Assembly (NCBI RefSeq): GCF_963576615.1 | Contig: NC_088709.1 | Location: forward strand, 21,345,243 to 21,409,242 | Source: Watersipora subatra | Lineage: Eukaryota; Bryozoa; Gymnolaemata; Cheilostomatida; Watersiporidae | Direction: 5' to 3' | DNA: 64,000 bases | Shown: piece by piece, positions 46,691-60,300 of the stretch | Position numbering within the stretch: position 1 is the stretch's first letter | How the letters are laid out: each line of letters opens with the position of its first letter | The notes under the pieces: generated by a model | What the model saw: the letters and a program-made list of their open reading frames with translations, nothing else | Told to the model about the DNA's origin: nothing | The model's database searches: none | Position numbers and translations under genes: made by a program

Positions 46691-48258
46691 AAACTCGGGA
46701 AACCAAACAGCTGATAGCAATCTGTAAGTTTTTAGATGATCTGCCTGAACCTTTGAAGGAAATAAGTCGGGTAAGCTGGGTAGGGGTACTAGGGAAGGCC
46801 TACACATAGCTAATACAACTAGTAAAACAAACTTCCTACTAAAACTAAGGTTCACAGAGTCCAATGGACAAACCAATAATTTTATTTGACTCGTCTCATT
46901 GGTGAGATACTGTAGGTTTTATCATTTTGGGACTTCCCCAGCTAACAAATGTGTATGAAGATGCTTTTTACATTTTGTACATAAATATGTGAGTCATCGT
47001 TAATAAAATACGTAAGACTAAACATAGTGTGTAGAAAGGAAACATTGCTAAGGATTTAGAGATTGTTTATAAAAAAGGTAGCCATGGTACCAGTGCAGTG
47101 AGTGCACTAATGTGAAAGTCTTTAAAGACAGCCAGATGATAGTCATTAGACTGATGATAGACATCAGATGATAGTCATGATAGTTTTAACCCATATGGCT
47201 GGAAACACCCAGCGTACCGAGCCAATTCCTATCGCGATTTGTGCCTTTGAAATGAATGCACGAAAACTGCAGCAACCAACATTAAAATAGTGGTAGATAC
47301 ATAAATTAATATGCAAGCTAAACTGAAAAGTTTTTCTACCAGCTGATATTATTTTTATGTAGATAGGCTTGCACAGATTTTGCAGCGAAGGTCTCAATTT
47401 GTTGAAGCTGTGATTTTTATATTTTAATACACCAAATTTAAATACACCAACTCTTTTTGACATCAGGCATCGGTGAACTTACAAACATAATAGTGCTCAT
47501 ACATGCATACTTTGTTAATGATGTCTGGAGTTGTGTTCCTATTAAATGCTTCTCTACAAAAGTTGGTAGACTAGGGTAAGATATACACCTCGATTACATG
47601 CTTACAGCTTAAAACTTGTTGCAGAATTTCGTTGAAACATAGGTTAGGTTTTATAACGATTTAAAAATAAATTTTTAAGCTACAGCAACCAATAGGGTAA
47701 TGACGGCATCTGTGCTTAGCTAAGAAGTCGCTTGCATATAATTACACGGTTTGCTATAATTGAATTATTCCTGTAAAATATATATGTTTAAAGGAATCGT
47801 TGAAAATTAATGTAATATTTTATATGATATATATATATATATATATATATATTGGGGTGCTTTGTTAACCCAGTATAGCTTGGTATATATAAAGAATAAT
47901 AACAAACTTTAGCCAGACTATAGATCTAAGTTTGTACTATCACATCCAGGAAGTGAGCTGATTGCACAACGTCACTCAGTGAAAATAAATAGCATTGATT
48001 AAAACAAGTAAAAAAGGTGAAACAACTCCAAGATCATACTTTAGGCTAATAAGGTTAGAGAAAGCTTCAGAGGTTATGATTTTTGTCATTGAGAGCAATG
48101 GGGCATCAATAAAAAACCAGTTAAACTGCAGAAAACAATCATATAGCCTGTTTAAAACTAAGTTAAGATTGCAAGGTGTTAGAACAGTGAGCTATTAAAG
48201 AAATGAGTGTATCAGTAGAAAGATTCGCTAGAGAGTTTTTACTTAAATGTCTAGTCAT
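46691..48258. other. 3' flank of trehalase; no gene seen
   Basis: Frames on both strands (46670-46876 and 47164-47463 minus, 47995-48198 plus) have no recognisable motif. 47826-47852 is a (TA)n tract. Confidence 0.45.
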
Positions 48259-48357
48259 CTAGAGCCAGCTCAGGGTCATCTCAGGGTCATCGAGGACCAT
48301 ATCAGGGTAAAGATTAAGGAAATCTAGTATCACACCATTCGACCATCCAAAGCCAAC
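48259..48357 (-). CDS. Treh: Trehalase terminal exon G
   Basis: Acceptor tcattgtag, phase 0. Encodes VGFGWSNGVILDFLNLYPDM and ends in ...TLSWL with stop TAG at 48261-48259. The usual GFGWTNG is GFGWSNG here, and the acidic residue normally before it (E/D) is Val. It lies 2.7 kb from exon F. I found no other GFGW-like segment between the sulfotransferase gene and exon F. Confidence 0.88.
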   Translation of the reverse strand, partial: VGFGWSNGVILDFLNLYPDMVLDDPEMTLSWL

Positions 48358-51300
48358 CTACAATGATATATATAATTAAAATTGTGGAATGCTGGAAAGT
48401 GCAGGAGTACTACAGAGTAATGCATATGTACATACATAAAAACAAGATTACAGAAAGATAATTTTTGTATATTATAGACAACTCCATATTTGGGCATTAA
48501 TTTATTTTGGATGAAATCTAGGAGCCATACAAATATATCTGTCCTGGCTCTTCAGCACAATAAATGCAGAATGCATAAAAATACAACGGCTTAGAGAAAA
48601 CTAAAAAAATAAATGGAATTTTGTAAACCATATATTTATACATATATTTGTTGTATATATTTATTATATGTATATATAAAGACATATACATATAATAAAT
48701 ATATAAATATAATGTATATATAAATATATATATTTATCATATATATTATGTATATACATATAGATTTATTATACATATATTTATATACATTATAAAAATA
48801 TCATATATAATAACCAAATATATATACATAACCATATTAATATTTTATCTAATATTTACATATTTTACTATTTATTTTCATAGGTATATTATATATATCA
48901 CACATATATTTTTTATTAATATATATTTATAAATTTCATCTCTTATTTATAGTTATATATTCTAATACAACTGATATATAGTAAACCCGAATAGAGTGTG
49001 TAACACTTTACATATGAATACAAACATGTATATGTATATAGCAACACTCGAGATGGAAAGTGCTATCACCAGTACTCAGAATTAATCCCATATATATCCT
49101 GTGATTACTCAGGAGATGCGTGAAAAGCAGGTTCAAATACGTTATAATCACTGAGAAGATAACTCTCATCTCAATTACTCCATGAACAGGTACTGCTTGA
49201 CAAGCGCCTAACCGTTCTTACCACATTGAAGTCATCCCTCCGCAAATATTTGTATAGAAAAAGTGAGCCAACACCATTTCTGCTTTGCAATCTAATTTTC
49301 AATCTATAAAGCATTGGGCCTAGTTATCCGATGGCAATTTCCTTTCACTCAGCCAGTCTGCAACCAGCAATTCTGCTGTTGTTATTTGCAGAGCAGAAAC
49401 TATTTTACACAAACAGTAACAGCCTCAGATTGACATTCATCAAACTTGATAATCAGTAATTCAATATTAGCAAATCAGTCCAGCTGCATTCCTTAAACAT
49501 GTTCCCTTCATTCAGCACTGGCTTTACATCACAGTGTATATGGTACAGCACTGGCTATACATCACAGTGTATATGGTACAGCACTGGCTATACATCACAG
49601 TGTATATGGTACAGCACTGGCTATACATCACAGTGTATATGGTACAGCACTGGCTATACATCACAGTGTATATGGTACAGCACTGGCTATACATCACAGT
49701 GTATATGGTACAGCACTGGCTATACATCACAGTGTATATGGTACAGCACTGGCTATACATCACAGTGTATATGGTACAGCACTGGCGATACATCACAGCA
49801 GTGTTTTTTCATTTTGAGTTTTAAAATCGCTACTATTTTCGCGTATTCACTGCAACTTACTAAAAACTATAATAGCTATCAGAGGTGTTGCCGCAGATAA
49901 TATGTAATGCCAATAGAGATAATGAAACTCTGATGGAAGAGGACAGGAGATACTCTGATGCCTATAAGAGAATGTATGAAGAATACAATGCATAGCACGA
50001 TGCATGGACTGAGTTTAAAGGTGAACTTACACAAAATCTTTATAAATTTTCGCTTGAGCTGAGCATTTTAAACGTGATCAAGTTTTGTCGATTTTAATCT
50101 TGAAACATCTTGACAGCCACATCGCCTCAAACATCAAAAACCATCACAAATGATAGAAAAATACCGATAATTTTTAATAAAATCTACGAAATTTTGTATA
50201 AGTTCGTGTTTAACTGTTTAAATTTTTTACCCAAGTTATTTACAAGTGCAACAGCTGTAAATACAGTGTCATTGAAGTTGGCTATGACACGCCACACTTA
50301 CCCAAGTTATTTACAAGTGCAACAGCTGTAAATACAGTGTCATTGAAGTTGGTTATGACACGCCACACTTAAAATTGGGGACACACACTTATCACAGACA
50401 TTCCTGAACGGATGCACATTGCCCAGCAGAAGCCTGGTGAGTCTATAGATAAAAATCAAACTTTACAAAATTGCAAAATTTGGGAACAAAAAAGCTTCAG
50501 TCTGGTTGTTGCATTTTGTTAAAATTGATTGTTTTCAAGTTCTATTATTTGGGAGTTGTTTTTCCTCTGTAACTCAACGAGATAATACAAATAACTGTGC
50601 TGTGAAAAAACAGGCAGTCAGAAGACTTCCTGTTTTTTGCTTTCTGAAGTCAGAAGTCGAAATGGACAATGGCAAAAAGTGGAGATGAGAAAAGAAGCGC
50701 GCCTAGAAAAACGCTTAGCCTAAGAACCAATAGATACCCTCCCCTTGTTAACCCCAGGCAGGCCAGCCATGTTCAGCGGTTCCTACTGGTTTCCCTGGTC
50801 TATGCTGATTCACTCAATGAACAGCAAGCACAGATCTTCAAGTACATATTACACAATAAAACACAACACTGGTTTTAGTAAATTTCAAGTTTCAAACAAT
50901 ATTTTGCTTTGACCGGCACAATTAGTAAAAGTTAAAAAAGTGGCAAACATATCTGTCAACACCTTCATAAAAGACGCTGAACCATCTTTTAAAAAAGAAA
51001 AGAACGTCAAAGGTTACTGTAGCATGGGTCATCACAAAAGCAACAGCTTACCTGCACTTCATACTCGCCACCCTGTCCTGCCTTTCCATTGACTGCATCA
51101 TACTAAAGAACAGTGAGTCAGAGGTGATGCATCATACTACAGAACAGTGAGTCAAAGGTCATACTACAGAACAGTGAGTCAGAGGTGATACATCATACTA
51201 TAGAACAGTGAGTCAGAGGTGATGCATCATACTACAGAACAGTAAGTCAGAGGTGATACATCATACTACAGAACAGTAAGTCAGAGGTGATGCATCATAC

Positions 51301-54300
51301 TACAGAACAGTGAGTCAGAGGTGATACATCATACTACAGAACAGTGAGTCAGAGGTGATGCATCATACTACAGAACAGTGAGTCAGAGGTGATACATCAT
51401 ACTACAGAACAGCGAGTCAGAGGTGATACACCATACTACAGTATAGTGAATCAGAGGGGATGCATCATAATACAAAACAGTGAGTCAGAGGTGATACATC
51501 ATACTACAGAACAGCGAGTAAAAGGTGATACACCATACTACAGAATAGTGAGTCAGAGGTGATGCATCATACTACAGAATAGTCAGTCAGAGGGGATGCA
51601 TCATACTACAGAATAGTGAGTCAGAGGGGATGCATCATACTACAGAATAGTGAGTCAGAGGTGATGCATCATACTACAGATTAGTGAGTCAGAGGTGATG
51701 CATCATACTACAGAACAGTGAGTCAAAGGTGATGCATCATACTACAGAACAGTGAGTCAGAGGTGATGCATCATACTACAGAACAGTGAGCCAGAGGTGA
51801 TGCATCATACTACAGAACAGTGAGTCAGAGGTGATGCATCATAATATAAAACAGTGAGTCAGAGGTGATACATCATACTACAGAACAGTGAGTCAGAGGT
51901 GATACATCATACTACAGAGCAGTGAGTCAGAGGTGATGCATCATACTACAGAACAGTGAGTCAGAGGTGATGCATCATACTACAGAACAGTGAGTCAGAG
52001 GTGATGCATCATACTACAGAACAGTGAGTCAGAGGTGATGCACCATACTACAGAATATATCATAATATATGAATATAACAATACAAGAGCTCCTTTCTTA
52101 AAGTCATTCTACTGCATTTAACATTATTCACATTATAGATTATGTGTTCATTTACTTGGGTTCAGTACGTTTACAGATACTGTATATATTGTACATAAGT
52201 ACAGAATATGTACATATACTGCGCCTATTGTATATATATCGTACATAAGTACGGAATATGTACATATACTTATCTACACCAATTTCAACGCGTTGACCAG
52301 AAAGACAGTCTCTAAAACTCCTCAAGTAACCAAAGCCATTCAAGTTTTTACCCTAACATACTAATGAGACAAAATGGAACTGATTTTTCTAAATGTAAAA
52401 TGCTATGGAAAGAGACACTGACCTTCTCAAACATGTAGTTATTCAGTTGCCATGCACTCCAGTTGCATCTCACCCATTTGCTAGCAAGCTGATAAGCAAA
52501 CTTCTGAGCAACAGGATTAGACGATTTCTGAAATGCTCGAACCCACATATGTTGCAGGGGTGGCCAGGCATTGGGATAGTCCCACTGTTGCTTGGATTCA
52601 CACAGGGACGTTGGAATGCCACACTCGAGTGATCCAACCGAAGGCTCTTCATTCTGCGATATTTAATTAGATGAAGTTACTGCTGTATAGAGATGATAAA
52701 ATACAGTTTAGCCTCTCACTGCAAAATCAATTTGTTCCAGAAATAATTTCATAATTAGAAAATTTTGTATGTAGGAACTGATTTTACCATACATATTTGC
52801 CCTAAACCATTCTAAGCGCCCACTAAACGCGGACAGAAAATTTGTATAAATTATAAATACACTAGCCAAATGCTCGACGTTGGTAAGGTAATAAAATAAC
52901 TACCCGATGAATTTGAGTAAATTACCTCGTAAGCTAGTAGTCTAAATCTTTACTAAAACAATAGCCATGCTTGAAACCAGCTTAATAATCGTAACAATCA
53001 AATGTGCTAGTTAATGACCTTGAGCGCTTTAAGCGTGTGTGGTTTAAGGAGTGTTTAAGATATATCGAATATCTTCACTATTATAATAATAGTGATTATA
53101 ACAATAATTATAATAATTATAACAATAACAATTATAACAATAATTGTTCACTATGCACAGCTGGATGCATAGTCTGTAATAGATAAGCTCGCTGCCTCCA
53201 GAAATGGAGGTTCAAAGATCAGAATCTTTGCAAAGCAGATTTTTCATTCCCAATACTTTATCACTATAACTGGACACATGGAAGAACCGACAAATCAACA
53301 AACAAAGGACAAACATTGAGATTTATATATATATATATATATAAATGTAATTATTAAAACCTGTAACAAATCCATGTTAGAATTATATTACTATACAATA
53401 AATAGAGAAAGTACACATGGAAAGAAAGAACAGAGAAATAGTGAGTAAAAACTACGAGGCTAAGCGAATACGGCTGGTAGGGAAAAGATGGCGTCAGAAG
53501 TGGGCGCTGTATTGTTATTTTAGTTTTTTTGAGAATAATTGTTTTTAAGAATGCAAGTAAAAAAATATATTTACATCGGCACAAACTATGTCATCATACA
53601 GAAAACACAGAACTTGAATTGATGGAAACAAAAGTTGTCCTACTCTGTGTGTGATATAATGCAAATCCAAATTACTGTATACAAGAAAGAAATGCAAAAC
53701 ACTTGTTTAAAGATTTTTCCAAACAAATGGCACTGAGTGAAATACACTGCCTGTCATACCCAAGGGAAAAAAATGGGCCAAGATATGAAATAAACAGACC
53801 AAAATGCGAAAGGCTTTTCGACATATCTAGAAAAATCTTTCGAAAGTTAAAGGAAAATTTCTATCAAAAGACTTTTTGCGGTTTGCAAATTTCATATGTA
53901 GAGTGTTTCACAAGTAGAGGCTCCCTCGTTCTTTGAACGTACAGAAATTTTCTGGGACAGCCAAACAACTGAATAATGTTTTCAAGCCAAACCACCGAAA
54001 GCAGTAACGAGGAAAAACTAGAGTAGAAACTGCTTTTACGAATTGATATTAATAAATCACACTTTCTCCTTGTGTGTGTCTGATAACCAGCGCAAACACC
54101 ATGCGTTTCCACTTGTTTTGGACGATTTCATAACAATTTCACACGCATATACTCTGTGCTTTCCACCAAAAGTATTTGGTTACAAAACTCTGGCAGGTTT
54201 CTGAGTACCAACCTCTCAAACACCCGCCTCCGGTAGCCAACAATGGCATTGCCAGTCTTACTGCTCGTAAATCATAAAATTGGAATAGTTGAAAACCAAA

Positions 54301-57300
54301 GGGTAGACATTGCCTGCTCTATTTCCATGATTGCGTTCCCATTTTAGCAGATAAACAATGTGAATAAACCAGTACAACTAATTCAGTGTACGCTATGCTA
54401 TATATTACCTTCTTTTTTAAAATGCATTTTCTGGTAAAGTAATAAAAAAAATGCTACTGATGCTACGGTTTGAGATTGAGGAAAAAGACTGCATCATTCA
54501 GGATTCAAACCAACAAGATGGGGCTTCACAGCCTGGCGCACTACCTGCCAATCATTCGCCTTCCAAGGACTATAGAATTATTGTGTACCTACTTATTCTC
54601 TGTGCTTTAATGGCACAACCAACTATCTCTCATGACCCTCGAAACTGCCAAGGTACTGGTATTATGTAAAACATATTGCCGCACTACCAGATACCTGTGA
54701 CATGCATCAACTGTTTCTCTAATAACTTGACTCATTCTCTATCACTGCATAAAAACTACCTTGAGATAGTTGAGAAGCTTTTGAACTTTTCTTTCCTGCT
54801 CTTCCTGGGTTCCTCCGTGACAGCCAGTAAACACAGGAGCTATCATCGAAGCAAAGAAACGCGTGTCTCTTTTGCCAGTATTTAAATGGAAGTCGAACCA
54901 AGCACCTTTGCTTTCATCCCAAAAGAGCTGTTCCAGATGTTGGAGCATTTCCAAGTATTTCTCACCATAATAGGAAGCCCTCGATTTATTTCCTGCAACG
55001 TAACATGTTCACTGTTAGTATGTATGCTGCAATACAACTGGTTTAATAATGCATACATGAAGTAACTAGTCTGTGAAAATATAGGCAGAAATTAAATTTA
55101 GTTTCATCGTGAAGAAGCAAAAGAAGTCCAGTTATTTAGCTAAACCCTTAGCAAAATACATTGCGAGACTACTACTAGACTTGTAATAACAGAATATATT
55201 GAGAGACTAGTACTAGACTCTTGTAATATCAGAATATATTGCGAGGTTAGTAGTACTAGACACTTGTAATAACAGAATATATTGAGAGACTAGTAGTACT
55301 AGACTCTTGTAATATCAGAATATATTGAGAGATTAGTAGTACTAGACTCTTGTAATATCAGAATATATTGAGAGACTAGTTTAGACTCTTTTAATAACAG
55401 AATATATTGAGAGACTAGTACTAGACTCTTGTAATAGCAAAATATATTGAGAGACTCCTACTAAACTCTCGTGATATCAGACTACATTGGAAGACTACAA
55501 TGACGGTGCCAAAGTTTTTCAAAATAAAACTTTTAAATCCATGCGTATGCCAGAGTACCGGAGTAGTAAAATAACTCCCAAATTACCAGCTGTAAATTCA
55601 TGCCTAGTGTTTTTTAGTCTACCCCCTGGTAAAACAACAAACGTAACAATCACATCTCTCCTTATGATGACGGTACTGCCGATAGATTTAGTTGTGCTTC
55701 TTAGTCACCTAGTCGCTGATGAAACTCCATTAGCAGTCGTGTGTTCCAGCAGAGAAAGGCATTGAGGTCTACAGGAACAACATTTCGAGTAGCTATAGAG
55801 CTCAAAGCTGAACTCTTTTCTGGATCATACCATCTGGAAGAGAAATCCCAGCCAGACTCTGCAGCTGAAGCCAGATCAGAAAACAGTTTTGCTCTGTTCT
55901 CTGTAATGTACCAACTGTCTTGGTTATGAAGGATCAGTTACATTTACACAAATTACAAGCTACAAGATGAGAACCCGAAACCACAAACTGTAACCAGTAA
56001 TCAGTAACAGCAACTAGTAAAGAAGTTTTCCTACATAATGTAAAAGCAATATTATAGTTTTAAAAGCGCATTTAAGTAAATAGTAATTTAAAAAGTTACA
56101 ATAAAAGCAATAAATTAGTATTTAAGTAATTGTTGTGACTAGATTCAATATTAATAACGCAAAAAACCATATGATCAGAGTCACAGTTCTGTGACATCAC
56201 ATGTTTTGTGATTGGCTAGTGGCTGCCCAACCTAATTTCATTTAACAATACTATTATAGTTAGTGATACTGTTTACTTGAATAGCACTTCGATAATAAAA
56301 GGCCAGCCCTTAGACCTAGAAATGAAAACTTGCAGTAACCACATTTTTTTACTTGAGGCAGCTCTTTGGTTAAAAAGGTTAATCAAAGTGCCATCAGTGA
56401 CTCTCTGAGAGTGACTGACTGTTCAAGTACAACAGCGCTTGACATAAGACTGCCTTACATAATTATGATACATATTACATATTATTATTACATACATATT
56501 ATTATTACATACATGATTAATCATCACAATACAATGCCCATAGACAAGATATGAACAGGTTTGCTACGATAGCGTCTTACGTTACGGAAATGAAATGTTA
56601 TTTTTTTCACGACGGTGAATCGACAGCTAGAGTTATGATAATTTATCTACATTGAAGGAATCAACATACTGTTATGTCAGGATGCCATGTGAGCGATTAA
56701 TTAACGAACCGCAAACATAACACATGCAACTCTACTTTTTCTTCTTCTTTTAGCTTTTCCCCATTCAGGGGTCACTTCACAAATGGTTTATCCTGGTACA
56801 GAATACACTGTGAGCATTTGCACATGAGATTTGGCACAGGATCAATCGAGGTTGGATACCCTTCCTAACACCATCAATGGTCCTTCTGTGATTCGAACCA
56901 ATGCCCTACTGATTGTATGCCTGCGTACTAACCACTGAATAACAGCTGCTCCTTATGCCCAAATGTACTAAATAAACTATATACTCTACACCAGGGGTGC
57001 TCAACCTTTTCATAGTGAGGGCCAATATGAAAAATTATCTGTAGGCAGGGGGCCGAGATTACATCTACATAAGTTAGGTCAAAGTTGCTATACTCCTTGT
57101 TTGCACACAGAGTTCCGTGAACTGATTAATTAAGATTTACAGTGCTATTTACAGTAAACTTTATTTAGGTTAGTAAAATAAATTGTACAACTAAAGTAAA
57201 TGAGATATACATGTACAGGTACATAAATTGAACATTTCATGGACAGTTACAAACACTAAAACATGTAATTAGATATTTCAGTGTGATACTTGGCATTGCT

Positions 57301-60300
57301 TTTCTCTGACTATTCTATCAATGTCAGGCTGGGTAGCTGAGGAAGCCAGTCTTAGTTGCTGGGTCAAGTGTTCATCAGTGATAGTTGTCCTGTATTTATT
57401 TTTGGTATGCTTCATACGGCTGAAGAACTGCTCGCATAGATAAGTCGAACCAAACAAACTGCCCATGAGTAAAGTATGTTTGTATAGGCCTGGAAATTTT
57501 GTTTTGGAAGAAAATCACGGTAAAATTCTACAAGTTCATGGCTGTTGTGATGCTGGCTCAGCCTTTTATCAGCTTGAATATCAATCAGTTCCATTTGTAG
57601 AGGAGCAGGTGCTTCTTCTGCGTCGACTGAGAATGGGTCTTCAAAGATGTTGATATGCATGCAAGTGCCATCAAATTGAGCAAACCTTCTGCCAAATTCA
57701 GCAGCAAGGCCAGTCAGGAGCTTTGCATATGGCTCTGCACTGACATGATTTTCAACACTCTGTTGTCGCTCCAGCAGGCTCTTAAAATGTGTGCAGTTTC
57801 CATTTTGAAGTTGATCGACCCACAGATTTAATTTACACCGGAAAGCTGTTATATGGCTTCACAGAGATGATACATGCTGCTGCTTTCCCTGTAGTTTGCG
57901 GTTGAGATCCGCCATATGCTCAGTAATGTCTGCCAGGAAAGCAAGATCATTTATCCATACCACATTTCTGAATTCTTCATGGTTACGTCCTTTGCCTCTC
58001 ATAAAAGTATCGATGGGATCTAAAAGACTGAGAAACCGACGAAGTGTTTTTGCACTACTGAGCCATCTTACTTTACAATACTATGTCACGTCTTGAAATT
58101 CTCTTCAATCTCCTTCAGCATCTCTTTGAACTGGCGGTGGCTCAAAGCTCGAGCCCTTATGTAGTTTACGGTGGATACAACCAATTCCATGACATGTCCC
58201 ATCTTAAGGTGCTGTGCTCCTAAATTTTCCTGGTGAATGATGCAGTGGTACACGATAGGAGGGACATTCCACACTCTGGACTTCAACAGCAAGCCAATTA
58301 AGCCTGTGTGTTCTCCAGTCATTGCCGGCGCACCATCAGTGCATATCCCTGATAACTTCTCAAGTGGTAGATTGAAATCTTTAAGTTCTTTGAGCGGGTT
58401 GTCGAATATGTCTTGACCAGTTGTGGTGCCGTGAAGGCTGCTCATTGTGAGAAAATCCTCTGTGATGCTGAACTGATCATCAATACCTCTGACCATGATG
58501 GCAAGTTGTGCTATGTCTGAATTATCTGTACTCTCATCAAGCGCAATGCTAAAGTAGATAAAATTGCTTGCAACCTCTGAGTTTGCGCTCAATGTCCTTA
58601 CTCAATGTTTCAATCCTTCTAATTATTGTGTGTCTTGATGAAGAGATGCTCTCCAGTGCTTCTTTCTTGTCGGGGCAAAACTCTTCCACAAATGCTGTCA
58701 GTACCTACAATACAATAGTCAATAACAATACTTTCATGTGCTGTTGAATATGCTGATAAAATTTAAATAAAACATAAAATGCATGCAAATATAATACACA
58801 TATAAATGGTACCCAAACAAGAACCGGTAATATTCAGCATATTGATGAAATAGAGATAAACTTACCTCTTTTGCGAACTCTCCATGTTGAAATGGCAGCT
58901 GCCTCTGGCCAATTTTGTTAGCTATCACCAAACTACACTTTGTTGTAGCCTTTTCACTGATTTCAGTGTAGCGGGTGAACAAGCGCTGCTGTGATGCGAG
59001 ATTTTTTGACAGTGTTTCATACTTCTCTGCTCTCTCTCAGCCACTGTGCTGGTCATACTGTTGTGCATGGCGAGTAGTATAATGCCGTCGAATATTATAT
59101 TCTTTGAGAACTGCTATAATTTGGTTGCAAACTACGCAGACAGCCTGATTTACAGAGTGGTGTTTCACAAAATAGCTTAATTTCCAATCGTTATTAAATT
59201 CTCTGCCCTCTTTGTCTATCTTCCTTTTACTTGCCATGCTTGTGTTTAAATGAATGAACCGATTTATAAACCAACAGTTAGCAGGTCAGTTAGGGAAATT
59301 CCCTAAAAACTGGGGATTTTACCCACATGTGCAGTAATATCAGACAGGGAGAAAAAAGTGATGCAAGGGAAGGGGATTTCCAAGAGTCATAGCATAGCTG
59401 TTAACATGGTCAGAAAGTGTGGTTACAATTGGCCTACATTTCAGCTAAGTTAGGGCCTGAACTTGGGCAGAAAATTCAGTATAAAAATTTTAAATTGGTA
59501 AAGTCTCTGGGGGCCGCATAAAATCAGGCTGAGGGCCGCATCCGGCCCCAGGGCCACCTGTTGAGCGCCCCTGCTCTACAAAAACCGCAAGAACTAAAAA
59601 CACTGCATGAACTATACCCTAGATGAACTACACGTGCTACAGCAGAGCCTTGTAATATGTACTGTAGAGCCTCCTAGTGCAACAGTATCAGTCACAGACA
59701 ATTCCTAACCCTCTCTTCTACACCTTGTAGAGCAGCTAATACAAGTGTCTGATGCTGGGCACCTGTAGGCTGGCTTGCTGCCAAGTCCATATCTTCCTTG
59801 TATGATTCGTCCCTCGGCCTGTCGGTATCGACTCTGTACTGGAAGTAGTCAACGGATTGGCCACCGAGTTTCACTGAGACCCGCCGGTTCACCTCCCAGA
59901 ATTCATACTCCTACATAATTAAAGGTCAGATCTTGTAGGCAGATCTTCTTAGCTTCTGGCATCACAGCCCGGTGTTGAGTGGCTCGGAGTTGTGATCTCT
60001 TTTTCAGCCTGTACACAACTCAGAGTTGTTATCATCTTCTAAGCTTAGACATAAAATGGAGTTGTGCTCTTCTGCTTAATTTGTGTGTAAATTTTAATCT
60101 ATAACCTTCTGTCAAACCTGTCAGTAATCATTCACAGCTTAGACGAAGCATGCTTTAAAACATCTTAAAATGTCTTTACATTCTGGAAACTATGTAAGGT
60201 AAAGGTACGGCCACCTGTCCGATTTTTTCGTTGGTTCTGACTAAAATCATGAAATGAAAAACACAGAATTATTCAGTCGAAATTCACATAATTATCTGAG

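Noticed and set aside
49499..49900. Overlapping 90-133 residue frames on both strands
   Set aside because: Produced by the 33-bp minisatellite within a trehalase intron.
51095..52062. CRISPR-like array
   Set aside because: Units are contiguous with no unique spacers, and the genome is eukaryotic.
52152..52343. Minus-strand NGFGYL-containing frame as the trehalase GFGW exon
   Set aside because: Resembles GFGW only superficially. A much better exon with GFGWSNG, matching phase and a stop lies at 48357-48259.
54451..54669. 72-residue frame with a hydrophobic segment
   Set aside because: Lies in a trehalase intron on the opposite strand, with no splice sites, homology or context.
55487..55929. 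Plus-strand frames over trehalase exon C
   Set aside because: Antisense shadow of the coding exon.
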